DNA from: an uncultured Acetatifactor sp.
Lineage (GTDB): Bacteria > Bacillota > Clostridia > Lachnospirales > Lachnospiraceae
Length of the DNA: 64,000 bases
Direction of reading: 5' to 3'
Assembly (NCBI GenBank): GCA_910579755.1
Contig: CAJTVB010000003.1
Coordinates: 113,990 to 177,989, forward strand
Part shown: piece after piece, positions 1 through 8,493 of the stretch
How the letters are laid out: each line of letters opens with the position of its first letter
How positions within the stretch are numbered: the stretch's first letter is position 1
Translations under genes and position numbers: made by a program
The notes under the pieces: model-generated
Told to the model about the DNA's origin: nothing
Databases searched by the model: none
What the model saw: the letters and a program-made list of their open reading frames with translations, nothing else

Positions 1-1268
1 CTTCCCTGATTCCGCAGGGCATATCCTGCGCTCACCTGGCTGAAATTTCCGTCTCCGTCTCCCAAATCCAGACCAGTGTAAACGCAATCCTCCGCCTCTG
101 CCTCCAGGAAGGGATCCTCTACAGGCCCGGGGTCTGGATCTGGACCCGGATCAGGCTCCTCTCCGCCGTCCTCTATCTTCGTAAACACAAATTGATCTAT
201 GTAACACCAGGCCGCCGTCCCGGTGGACAAGGTTACTGTTACATCACCGGCCTCCAGGGCCACACTCTCCGCTACCACGGCTTCCGTCAGAGGCATACCG
301 GCGTCCAGGCCGCTTGTTTCCACATTTACATCATAGTCTGCGCCGTTCAGGCGAAGCACCGCCGTCCCGGAATTGCCGCTCTTCCCTGCTACGCGGCTGG
401 TAACCTTATAATTTCCCGCCTCCGGCACATGAAGCGTATAGGTAAAGGTATTATCCCCGATCAGGCGAAGCACTGCCCTGTCACAGGGAGCATCCGCGAA
501 AAGTCCTGCTCCTCCCAGCGCAAAATAATTATTGGCCGCCGTTCCACGCACCGCCGATATGGTCAGCTCCGGCACTGTCGCATCCGCCGAGGTCTTGCTG
601 AATTCGACCCGGTCATAGTAGCACCAGGCCGCATTGGAGGTGATTTCAAAGGTATGCTCTCCCGCCTCCAGGGACAGAGGACCTGCCGGATTTCCTGTTG
701 CAGGATCCCGAAGCTCCGCCCCATACCAGCCCGGCGCCGTCCACTCCGGCACCATCAGACTGTAGGCAGTTCCTCCGTCTATGCTAATGCTGTCTGTTCC
801 GCTGTTTCCTTCCCGGCTTCCCACATAGACACGCACATAATAGCTTCCGGCCTCTCCCAGCACCACTCTGCCGCTGATGGTTCCCGTGCTTCCCTGGTTC
901 CTCAAGGCAAATCCGCCGCTGACCTGGGTAAAGTTTCCATCTCCGCTTCCTGACACAAGTCCGCCGCTGAAGGTACAGTTTTCCGCCTCCACCTCCAGGA
1001 CTGGAGTTCCTGCAGGATCCAAGTCCCTGACATAACCACCGGCATCCCCCATGGAAACAGAGGGCATATCGGCTTCAGCTGTCAGATCGATTCCCCCCGC
1101 TTCCGAGCCATGGGCAAAAGCAGGATTCAGCGCCAGGGTCACCGCAAAAAATATTGCGAGGCCACGCTTCAGGCCTGCCCCCGGCCGTCCGAAGCCCCGG
1201 AGATTCCCCTCCGTGTTAAGCTTGCTTTTCCCCTGTTTATTCCCGGTGCGCCTCGGATTCTTCTTCAT
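1..1268 (-). CDS. Secreted multi-module carbohydrate-binding protein (partial, C-terminus outside window)
   Basis: The frame is open from an ATG at 1268 down to the window edge, so only the first 422 residues are visible. A basic N-terminus, a hydrophobic stretch and an A-F-A/H-G site near residue 57 form a signal peptide. Three beta-rich modules follow. Module 1 (about 87-223) and the start of module 3 (from about 381) are near copies, both with an E-A-E start, a G-D-G-N-F motif and an A-L-R-N-Q-G motif, as in CBM6/CBM35-like domains. Module 2 (about 224-365) is more distant. An acidic Asp-Pro-Gly linker separates modules 2 and 3. The start has an AGGAG site 8 nt upstream and overlaps the end of the AraC gene by 32 bp, which suggests translational coupling. 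A catalytic domain may lie beyond the window; none is visible. Secretion and sugar binding are well supported, the substrate is unknown. Confidence 0.8.
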   Translation of the reverse strand, partial: MKKNPRRTGNKQGKSKLNTEGNLRGFGRPGAGLKRGLAIFFAVTLALNPAFAHGSEAGGIDLTAEADMPSVSMGDAGGYVRDLDPAGTPVLEVEAENCTFSGGLVSGSGDGNFTQVSGGFALRNQGSTGTISGRVVLGEAGSYYVRVYVGSREGNSGTDSISIDGGTAYSLMVPEWTAPGWYGAELRDPATGNPAGPLSLEAGEHTFEITSNAAWCYYDRVEFSKTSADATVPELTISAVRGTAANNYFALGGAGLFADAPCDRAVLRLIGDNTFTYTLHVPEAGNYKVTSRVAGKSGNSGTAVLRLNGADYDVNVETSGLDAGMPLTEAVVAESVALEAGDVTVTLSTGTAAWCYIDQFVFTKIEDGGEEPDPGPDPDPGPVEDPFLEAEAEDCVYTGLDLGDGDGNFSQVSAGYALRNQG

Positions 1269-2178
1269 ATTTTTTCTCCTCTATTGTGCGGTCTTCCTCT
1301 TTCTCCATTTGAATGTAAACGGTGGGAGTCACTCCCATCACTCTTCGAAATGCCTTGGAAAAGGACTGCAGGCTTTCGTAATTCAGCATCTCCGCCACCT
1401 TTGTCACGGTAAAATCGCCGTAACGCAGCAATTGTCTTGCCCTCTCGATCTTCTTCTGACTGATATATTTCTGTAATGTCACTCCTGTCACCCTGGAAAA
1501 CACATGGGACAAATAGGTGTAATTATATCCCATGGCGTGGGCAATCTCCCGCAGGCCTCCTATGGTTTCAATATTTTTGTCAACATACTGTATAATCTTG
1601 TATACCTCCGCGCTGACAGAACGGTTGGTGCGATCAGTGGCCATGGGTGAATTGTGCACCACCCTGGAATCCCTGGCCGCCTGGATCACAATCTGTTCGC
1701 AATACCCTCTGAGCATTACAGGCCAGAAGTCCGTTTTGGCATACAGTTCGTTGATGGCCCGTATCAGCGGAAACATCAAATCATTCTGATCCCTTGCCAG
1801 AGTGTAGGACTGGCGATAGCAATTTTGCAACAGCTCCATGTCGGGGGAATCCGGCGCACTGCGAAAGCGAAAGCCAATATATGCAAAACGCAGAATATCC
1901 GTGTCCGAAGCCCGGATAGAATGCCGGCGGCCCATGGCGCACGTAAGTACATCCCCTTCCTTCAGCTGGATCTCCTCTCCGTCGATATAGCTGTAACCCG
2001 ACCCCGAAATCACGTAGGTGATCTCGTTGACATACTGCTCATGTTCTTCTATGACATATCCATATTCACAGGATATCTCCCCCAGCTGATAAAGATCTAT
2101 GATTCCGCAGGGCATGGGAGCATCCCAGAATTCGTTGTCAAAGTGAAATTGCTTTCCCAGTTTATTTTTTTCCATCAT
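1237..2178 (-). CDS. AraC-family transcriptional regulator
   Basis: This 313-residue protein has an N-terminal cupin-like sensor domain (about residues 20-110, with the glycine-rich turns typical of AraC sugar sensors) and a C-terminal pair of helix-turn-helix motifs (about 195-290). The second helix-turn-helix carries the family signature around SKAFRRVMGVTP. The last 20 residues are a highly charged Glu/Lys tail that overlaps the start of the downstream binding-protein gene. Two ATGs lie in tandem at 2178 and 2175 behind a weak GGGTG site. Its position between a secreted carbohydrate-binding protein and an oxidoreductase suggests that it controls this polysaccharide locus; the inducer is unknown. 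Confidence 0.9.
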   Translation of the reverse strand: MMEKNKLGKQFHFDNEFWDAPMPCGIIDLYQLGEISCEYGYVIEEHEQYVNEITYVISGSGYSYIDGEEIQLKEGDVLTCAMGRRHSIRASDTDILRFAYIGFRFRSAPDSPDMELLQNCYRQSYTLARDQNDLMFPLIRAINELYAKTDFWPVMLRGYCEQIVIQAARDSRVVHNSPMATDRTNRSVSAEVYKIIQYVDKNIETIGGLREIAHAMGYNYTYLSHVFSRVTGVTLQKYISQKKIERARQLLRYGDFTVTKVAEMLNYESLQSFSKAFRRVMGVTPTVYIQMEKEEDRTIEEKKYEEESEAHRE

Positions 2179-2257
2179 TTCACACCCATGTCCGCTGTAT
2201 CGGACATTCTAATACCAATGACGGCGCTGTCTCACGCCTTTTGACGCGGATAAAAAA

Positions 2258-3097
2258 CTATACCGGCAGCTCCACCCAGGTGTCAGGCTGTTCCATGGCC
2301 TTATGGCCGTACTCCAGGATCGTAATGATCTGCAGGGTCTCCTCCGCCGGAACCCGGGGCCGTCCGTCCTCAAAAAATCCGACCAGCTCCACAATAAATT
2401 GTTGATAAAAATCCGATGCTCCGTTGATTACTACCGCATGATCACCCTTGTAATTGATGGCCACACTGAAATCACATTCCCAGCCCAGCTGAGTCATGGC
2501 GGCAAAACGGCCGTCACGGTAGCGCAGGATAAAGCAGGGCGTGCTTTCCGTCCCCACATACATTATTTTTTCCACTCCGGCTCCCATCATACATATGATG
2601 GGCTCCAGCTGATGAATCCCGTAGTTCCCAAACATGCCGGGGCCTCTGCTGCTGATGGCCTCGATATCTTCTTTAGCCACATTACGGTATTCTTTGGAGT
2701 AGCGAAGGGCGGATGTGGAAAAGAAGGGCGTTTTGCCCTGGCGGGCCATCTCCACAATATTCAGAGCGGCCTGGCGGCTCACCGCAAAGGTCTTATCCAC
2801 ATAGGTGGGCTTTCCGCTTGCCAGAGGCAGAGCGCAGAGCTCCTCATGCATCTCCGGATTGTCCGGGGACATAACGATCAGACAGTCGCTTTTTTCTATC
2901 ACCTCTTCTATAGAAGAAAAAAGCTGTATTCCCTGCTCTTCACAGCACTGGGCGTTGCTCTTGCCCCCCTCATGCTCCACCATCGCCCAGGCATACGCGA
3001 TCTCCATGGCTCCCTTGGACGCCTCTTTGATCCAAGCGGGATAATTTTCAAAATGGTACTGGTCCAAATAATAGTCGATCACTCCAATTTTCTTCAT
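2258..3097 (-). CDS. Gfo/Idh/MocA-family oxidoreductase
   Basis: The 279-residue protein resembles NAD(P)-dependent sugar dehydrogenases of the Gfo/Idh/MocA group. After a short N-terminal strand (KIGVID) comes a Rossmann-like half with a motif resembling the family E-K-P segment (here PTYVDKTFA, near residue 104), then the alpha/beta substrate half. The ATG at 3097 is chosen because AAGGATAAC precedes it; an upstream in-frame start has no good site. It is shorter than the usual 330-380 residues and its nucleotide-binding loop lacks a clear GxGxxG, so its cofactor use is uncertain. It lies 79 bp upstream of the AraC gene and is probably co-transcribed with it. A role in modifying a sugar released from the local polysaccharide is inference. 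Confidence 0.8.
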   Translation of the reverse strand: MKKIGVIDYYLDQYHFENYPAWIKEASKGAMEIAYAWAMVEHEGGKSNAQCCEEQGIQLFSSIEEVIEKSDCLIVMSPDNPEMHEELCALPLASGKPTYVDKTFAVSRQAALNIVEMARQGKTPFFSTSALRYSKEYRNVAKEDIEAISSRGPGMFGNYGIHQLEPIICMMGAGVEKIMYVGTESTPCFILRYRDGRFAAMTQLGWECDFSVAINYKGDHAVVINGASDFYQQFIVELVGFFEDGRPRVPAEETLQIITILEYGHKAMEQPDTWVELPV

Positions 3098-3249
3098 TAT
3101 GTTATCCTTCCCTTCGAAATTAATTTTACGTTTTCCACAAAAAAATCCCAAATATTAATTCAGTTTTAATCAGTTTACACGATTTAAGCTTATTCAGACA
3201 GGTTTTCATTTCTGTTATATGTGGTTTCCATTTTGGTTTTTCCGCAGGT

Positions 3250-3294
3250 AAAATGAAAAAATCCTGAAAACCCGAACCCGGATTTTCAGGATTT
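3250..3294 (-). terminator. Intrinsic terminator downstream of the discoidin-like gene
   Basis: A perfect 12-bp inverted repeat (3259-3270 with 3283-3294) surrounds a 12-nt loop. Read on the minus strand it is followed by a run of T residues, which fits termination of the gene ending at 3347. Confidence 0.75.
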
Positions 3295-3346
3295 ACATCT
3301 ACACATATTTCTTACAGGTCATGACAGCTTATACAATACGCCCGTT

Positions 3347-4135
3347 TCAGACGTTTTTTCCGTACACCTCGATCTGCGTCAGCGCCGGAAAAGGCGATGG
3401 ATCCTCGGACTTTATCAGGTTTCCCAGCTCGATCCAGGTGATTTCTTTTTCCTCAAATGTGAGCTCATGCCCCGTGGAGGATTTTTCCAGTGCAAATTCC
3501 CGGCTGGTTCCGTCCGAGAAACGCAAGGTTACCCGCACCCACCAATTGTCATGAGGAAAATCAGAGCGGGTATACAGTACCACCCTGTCCGTTTTCACTT
3601 TTCTTCCGAAATCCACCTTCATGACCGCATCCTCCTGGCGGTTAATTCCCCAGGAGCCATAAGGCCAGGAGCCGTGAGACCGGTTCGCCAGCACGCCGTC
3701 AATGGCGTTTCGGGCCGCAAACACGGACTCGCCCCGAGTCTCCACATTGGCGGAGGCGTGGGGGAAACAGCCTGTATCATCATGCTGATCCGCAGGATTC
3801 AGCGCCAGGTTCCGATATGCCTCCACCTCATCCTGCCTGGCTGTTCTGGCGTAAAGATAGTGGCTGCTGCCGGAAAACACCTTGGGAGAATAGCAGACCC
3901 GCTTCTCTCCAAAGGGAATCTGATAGGATACATTATCCGTTATGTAAACGAACGCAGGCCCCATGGCATCATCCACCTGCCAGACTATATAAATATTTTT
4001 TTCCGAGGTCTCCAGAGTGATCCGGTCTCCCTCCTGATAGGTGTGCATGCACACCAGGTCCGCAAAATCCTCTCCGCTGTTTACACAAACGGTATTTCCG
4101 CATTTGTCAATCACCTTTAATGATAAAATGGCCAT
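3347..4135 (-). CDS. Discoidin-like (F5/8 type C) domain protein
   Basis: The 262-residue product has no signal peptide. Its N-terminal half (1-105) is a beta-rich domain I do not recognise. The C-terminal half (about 120-262) resembles galactose-binding/F5-8 type C domains: it has the ARNAIDG segment, a GSWPYGSWG loop, the VDFGRKVKTDRVVLYTR strand pair and a closing IEVYG strand. The ATG at 4135 has a strong GGGAGAGGAGAT site; an in-frame extension of 22 residues upstream has none. It diverges from the heparinase-like lyase, so the two may share a control region (4136-4375). Binding of a sugar or oligosaccharide in the cytoplasm is the likely role, and the lack of a secretion signal is odd for such a domain. 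Confidence 0.75.
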   Translation of the reverse strand: MAILSLKVIDKCGNTVCVNSGEDFADLVCMHTYQEGDRITLETSEKNIYIVWQVDDAMGPAFVYITDNVSYQIPFGEKRVCYSPKVFSGSSHYLYARTARQDEVEAYRNLALNPADQHDDTGCFPHASANVETRGESVFAARNAIDGVLANRSHGSWPYGSWGINRQEDAVMKVDFGRKVKTDRVVLYTRSDFPHDNWWVRVTLRFSDGTSREFALEKSSTGHELTFEEKEITWIELGNLIKSEDPSPFPALTQIEVYGKNV

Positions 4136-4375
4136 ATCTCCTCTCCCTTCCCGCTGCCAGTGCTTTCTTCTATCATATACCCTGGAATCCTGACCAGTCA
4201 ATACTCTCCAAATGTTTCCTCCGGTCCCGGCTGCTGTTCACGGCTTCTTCGCATCCGATGCCGCTTATAGCGGCGCTCCTTTTATTCACAAAATAATTCT
4301 TTCACCACTACCTTATTTTGTCATTCTATGCTATACTTATTTATTGAAAAAATACCCAAAAGAAGGTGATCTATT

Positions 4376-6196
4376 TTGGAAATGCGTTTTCAGGAGGCAG
4401 CTGCACAATTTCTGTCCGGCGGCGCAAAATTAAAACCCTTTTTCCCGTTTCCCCGGGCAGAAGAACGAGCCGCCTTCGAAGAACTGCCTGACGCATTAAA
4501 GGAACGATTGATCCTGGAGGGCAGACGGTGGCAGGGATATTCCTGGCCTTCCATTCATGCCACGGATTATATGGCTTTTTCCAGAACCGGCAACCGGGTC
4601 AACTTCGAAAACATCTATTTTGGACGGAGAACTGCCTTAAACAGTCTGGCTCTGGCGGAATGTGTGGAGGGCGAGGGACGGTTTCTGGACGAAATTGTCA
4701 ACGGAATTTTCGCCCTCTGTGAGGAGAGCGCCTGGCAGCTCCCGGCCCACAATTCCTATGCACGGGGAGCTCCCCAGGAGCCGCTGCCCGATTCTTCCCG
4801 TCCCGTGCTGGACCTTTTCGCCTGCGAGACAGGAGCCCAGCTGGCCTGCATCCACTACCTGCTGAAAGAACGACTGGACGAGATCAGCCCCTTTATCTCC
4901 CAAAGGATCAGCCGGGAGCTGGAACGGCGGATCATAGCTCCTTATCTGAAGGAGCATTTCTGGTGGATGGGCAGCGGGGAGGAACCCATGTGCAACTGGA
5001 CGCCCTGGTGCACCCAGAACATACTGCTCGCCGCCTTTCTTCATCCCTGGCCGGAGGACACGCGCAGACAGATTCTGCAAAAGGCTTCCTTCAGTTGTGA
5101 TTGCTTTCTGAAGGATTATGAAGATGACGGTTGCTGCGACGAAGGCGCTCAGTATTTTCGCCGGGCGGGTTTATGTCTGGATGCCGCCTGCGACCTGATG
5201 GATCAGGTGACAGGCGGCGCCTTCCGCCATCTGTATCAGTGGGAAAAAATTCGAAATATAGCCGCCTACATTGCCAATGTCCATGTTGACGGCAAATATT
5301 ATTTCAACTTTGCGGACTGTTCTCCTGTAGCCGGACGCTGCGGGGTCAGGGAATTTCTTTTTGGAAAACGAACGAACCAGCCGGAGCTGATGTTGTTTGC
5401 CGCAAAGGATTATCAGGCGGCCAATGAAGAGATCTACCAGGAAGAAATCTATCGGCTGAACCTGTATTATCGTCTGTGGAACGCTTTTACCTACGCCCAG
5501 CTTATGGCATGCGACTCCTCGCCGCCTCTGCGCCGCCGTGACATCTTTTATCCCAGCATCGGCCTTTTTATAGCCAGAAGCCGTTCCTTCAGTCTGGCAG
5601 TTAAGGCCGGGGACAATGATGACAATCACAACCACAACGATACCGGAAGCATTACCCTGTATAAAAACGGAGAGCCTCTCCTGGCGGATATCGGTGTGGA
5701 AAGCTATACCCGCAGGACCTTTTCCTCTCAGAGATATGAAATCTGGACCATGCAGTCAGGGTATCATAACCTGCCTTCCATAGAGGGAATGGATCAGCGG
5801 GACGGCCCCCGATACAGGGCCTTGGATGTCCATACGGACCTGACCGAAAAGCATGCTCTTATTTCCATGGATCTGGCCGGGGCCTATCCCCTTTCGGAAC
5901 CGGGCCGCTTCTATACAAGAGAGGTCATTTTACATAAGGATCAGGACAGAACTACCCTGACGGACACCACAAACTGCGGCAACGTGATTCTGAACTTTAT
6001 TGTGAGCCGGAAACCCGAAATATCCGAAAATCGGATCTATACGGCAGGAGCCGTCATGGAATTTAACGGCGGACAGCTTTTGACTGTGGAGACCCTTGCC
6101 ATTACTGACGAACGTCTCCGGACAGCCTGGGATCACGATTTGTACCGAATTCGTCTGTTCATGACGGACAGAATATTTAAATTGAACATTGAATGA
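4376..6196 (+). CDS. Heparinase II/III-like polysaccharide lyase
   Basis: This 606-residue protein has the layout of heparinase II/III and oligo-alginate-lyase relatives: an N-terminal alpha/alpha toroid (about 40-370) with aromatic-rich helices, then a beta-sandwich (about 390-606) that opens with the family hallmark HNHND near residue 421. Such enzymes cleave uronic-acid-containing polysaccharides or oligosaccharides by beta-elimination. No signal peptide is present, so it probably acts on imported oligosaccharides. The TTG at 4376 is preferred over ATG 4382 because AAGGTG lies 7 nt before it. It is followed after 18 bp by the hemerythrin gene. The substrate (heparan, alginate, other uronides) cannot be read from the sequence. 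Confidence 0.85.
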   Translation: MEMRFQEAAAQFLSGGAKLKPFFPFPRAEERAAFEELPDALKERLILEGRRWQGYSWPSIHATDYMAFSRTGNRVNFENIYFGRRTALNSLALAECVEGEGRFLDEIVNGIFALCEESAWQLPAHNSYARGAPQEPLPDSSRPVLDLFACETGAQLACIHYLLKERLDEISPFISQRISRELERRIIAPYLKEHFWWMGSGEEPMCNWTPWCTQNILLAAFLHPWPEDTRRQILQKASFSCDCFLKDYEDDGCCDEGAQYFRRAGLCLDAACDLMDQVTGGAFRHLYQWEKIRNIAAYIANVHVDGKYYFNFADCSPVAGRCGVREFLFGKRTNQPELMLFAAKDYQAANEEIYQEEIYRLNLYYRLWNAFTYAQLMACDSSPPLRRRDIFYPSIGLFIARSRSFSLAVKAGDNDDNHNHNDTGSITLYKNGEPLLADIGVESYTRRTFSSQRYEIWTMQSGYHNLPSIEGMDQRDGPRYRALDVHTDLTEKHALISMDLAGAYPLSEPGRFYTREVILHKDQDRTTLTDTTNCGNVILNFIVSRKPEISENRIYTAGAVMEFNGGQLLTVETLAITDERLRTAWDHDLYRIRLFMTDRIFKLNIE

Positions 6197-6214
6197 TCAA
6201 AGGAGTGAACATTT

Positions 6215-7096
6215 ATGGACAAGGTACACTTATGGAAAGACGAATACAAAATAGGAAGCGAACCCATTGATTCGCAGCACCGGGAATTATTTTCCCGAAT
6301 CGAGCAGCTGCTGGCTATTACCCAGACCTCCGGCATGGATGAGAGCAAAAAAGAATGCTGTGATATTCTGGACTTCCTGGTGACATATACGATCCGTCAC
6401 TTTGCGGCGGAGGAAGCCCTGCAGAAAGAGCTCGACTATGTAGACTACCGCCAGCACGCCAGGCTTCATAAGCAGTTTCAAAATACGGTGCTGACCTACA
6501 AAAAGGAAATAGAGGAAAACTTTTCAAAGGGAGTTCTGAAAAACTTTGTAGGCACTCTGCTCACCTGGCTGACCATGCATGTGTGCATCTGCGATAAAAA
6601 AATCATATTGAACGAACCCATGGATCCCCGGAATCGCTTCGGCAATAAGGAAGAGCTGATCTGGGGTACCATGAAAAGCTTTTTGACCGGAATATACCAT
6701 ATTCCAGTCAAAGCCACGAAAGCCTGCGTATATAAAGGCTATGTGGACGGCGACATCATCGTCCGATCTATGATTAAGGGCCACAAGTGCCATTTGTTCC
6801 TTTACGGCTTTTCCCAGGACCTGGCCAAGACTCTGTACAACAAGCTCAGCGACCTGCACATAAAGGATATGGAGCATCTGGATGAGCTGGAGCAATCGGC
6901 CTTCATTGAAATCGGTGATATCATTTCCTCCCAGCTGGTGATACGACTGACGGATGAAAATCATTCCTCATTTCAGTCCCGGGGATGTATTTTCACAGAG
7001 CGGTATTCGGATCCCGGTATCAGCATCAGTGACAGCATATTTATGGATCTGTACACCGGCTCCGGCAATATACAACTTATGTATTGCCAGGTGTAA
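6215..7096 (+). CDS. Bacteriohemerythrin fused to a CheX/CheC-like domain
   Basis: Residues 1-130 are a complete hemerythrin domain. All seven di-iron ligands can be placed: His22, His62, Glu66, His81, His85, His122 and Asp127. Hemerythrins bind O2 reversibly at a non-haem di-iron site. Residues about 150-293 resemble CheX/CheC phosphatase-type domains, including a helix reading ELEQSAFIEIGDIISS that matches the E-I-G-N-I motif except that the catalytic Asn is Asp. The start has an AAGGAG site. An oxygen-sensing module joined to a chemotaxis-type phosphatase fold is a plausible redox signal protein; loss of the Asn may mean that it binds but does not dephosphorylate. It follows the lyase gene by 18 bp and precedes a membrane protein by 27 bp. 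Confidence 0.8.
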   Translation: MDKVHLWKDEYKIGSEPIDSQHRELFSRIEQLLAITQTSGMDESKKECCDILDFLVTYTIRHFAAEEALQKELDYVDYRQHARLHKQFQNTVLTYKKEIEENFSKGVLKNFVGTLLTWLTMHVCICDKKIILNEPMDPRNRFGNKEELIWGTMKSFLTGIYHIPVKATKACVYKGYVDGDIIVRSMIKGHKCHLFLYGFSQDLAKTLYNKLSDLHIKDMEHLDELEQSAFIEIGDIISSQLVIRLTDENHSSFQSRGCIFTERYSDPGISISDSIFMDLYTGSGNIQLMYCQV

Positions 7097-7123
7097 ACAC
7101 ATTTTACAGAATTGGAGATTTTT

Positions 7124-8476
7124 ATGGTATATTCCCTTTCCGACATAACCTGGCTCTTTTTTGTCTATTCCTTTGCAGGCTGGTGCATCGAGGTATGCTG
7201 GGCCGCCATTCAGCGCAGGCACTTTGTAAACCGGGGCTTTGTGAACGGACCCCTATGCCCTATTTACGGGTTTGGATCCACTTTATTTGCCCTGTTCCTG
7301 CCGGAGCTGACGGGAAACCTGTTTTTCCTGTTTCTGGGAGGCGGCCTGCTGGCCGCTATGCTGGAGTATCTCACGGGGCTGCTTATGGAAAAGATTTTCC
7401 ATAAAAAGCTCTGGGATTATTCTCACATCCGGCATAACCTAGGAGGCTATATCTGTCTGCGCTATTCCCTGCTTTGGGGTGTGCTGGCAGTAGTAACCAT
7501 GAAATTTTCCAACGGCTTGATCTGCGGACTCTTCCGCCTGGTCCCCCGGCCTGTAGCCCTGGTGGTTCAATGGGCCGCCGCCGGCCTTCTGCTCACGGAC
7601 TTTCTGACTACCGCCATGGCAGTCCTGGGTATGAAGATCACTGCCAGGAGACTGGCTCAGCTCACCGAAGGAATCCAGCAGACTTCCCGGGTTTTGGAAA
7701 ACACGCTCACAAACCGGGTTCGGAAACGTATGGAGAAATCCTTTCCCTCCATCGACCAGTCCGTCATAGTGGAGGACATCAAAAATCGGGAAAAAACAGA
7801 AAAACCCGCCGTATTTGCGCCGGGCTGTGGGTTTTATAAGCTGACTGCGCTGTTTTTCATCGGCGCTTTCCTGGGGGATATTACCGAAACCATATTTATG
7901 CTGATCACTACCCACACCCTGATGAGCCGCAGCAGTGTGGTCTACGGGCCCTTCAGCATCGTATGGGGGCTGGGCTGTGCTCTGCTGACCCTGTTCCTGT
8001 ACCGCTATCGCAATAAAAGCGACGGGTATATTTTCATGGCCGGAACTCTTTTGGGTGGTGTCTATGAATACATTTGCAGCGTATTTACGGAGATGGTGTT
8101 CGGTACTATCTTCTGGGATTACAGCGGGTTCGCGTTTAACCTGGGCGGACGGATCAATCTGCTCTACTGCTTTTTCTGGGGAATCGCCGCCGTAGTGTGG
8201 CTGAAGCTGATTTACCCGAAGCTGTCCGAATGGGTGGAAAAAATCCCCAAAAAATTCGGAACAATCTTTTTTAACTGCATGATCGTTTTCATGATCTTCA
8301 ATATGCTCCTGTCCTCCCTGGTTCTGGCCAGATACACGGAGCGTCATACCAATGACGCTTCAAATCCGGGTGGACAGGAGCTGACCGCACTGGACGAATT
8401 TCTGGACAGCCGTTTTGACGATGAGCGGGTGGAACGCATCTATCCCAACGCCAAAATCGTGGATGATGGGAATTAA
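7124..8476 (+). CDS. Two-repeat CmpB-type (PF06541-like) integral membrane protein
   Basis: The 450-residue protein contains the same membrane module twice, about residues 1-200 and 235-410. Each copy has a first helix followed by a G-P-x-x-P/IYG-like loop (FVNGPLCPIYGFGS and SSVVYGPFSIVWGLG) and a W-D-Y-S motif (LWDYSHIRHNLGG and FWDYSGFAFNLGG). The family is annotated as putative ABC-transporter type IV/CmpB membrane proteins, without a firm function. About ten helices are predictable. ATG 7124 is chosen because GGAG lies 6 nt upstream; a TTG at 7112 is in frame but overlaps that site. It converges with aguB, with 17 bp between the stops. Confidence 0.85.
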   Translation: MVYSLSDITWLFFVYSFAGWCIEVCWAAIQRRHFVNRGFVNGPLCPIYGFGSTLFALFLPELTGNLFFLFLGGGLLAAMLEYLTGLLMEKIFHKKLWDYSHIRHNLGGYICLRYSLLWGVLAVVTMKFSNGLICGLFRLVPRPVALVVQWAAAGLLLTDFLTTAMAVLGMKITARRLAQLTEGIQQTSRVLENTLTNRVRKRMEKSFPSIDQSVIVEDIKNREKTEKPAVFAPGCGFYKLTALFFIGAFLGDITETIFMLITTHTLMSRSSVVYGPFSIVWGLGCALLTLFLYRYRNKSDGYIFMAGTLLGGVYEYICSVFTEMVFGTIFWDYSGFAFNLGGRINLLYCFFWGIAAVVWLKLIYPKLSEWVEKIPKKFGTIFFNCMIVFMIFNMLLSSLVLARYTERHTNDASNPGGQELTALDEFLDSRFDDERVERIYPNAKIVDDGN

Positions 8477-8493
8477 TATTCCCGGCGTTTCTT

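Noticed and set aside
4259..4275. GCCGC/GCGGC hairpin in the gap before the lyase gene as a terminator
   Set aside because: Only 5 bp of stem and no gene on the plus strand upstream to be terminated.
8467..8482. GGGAAT/ATTCCC palindrome between the converging stops as a terminator
   Set aside because: Six weak base pairs and no T run on either strand.
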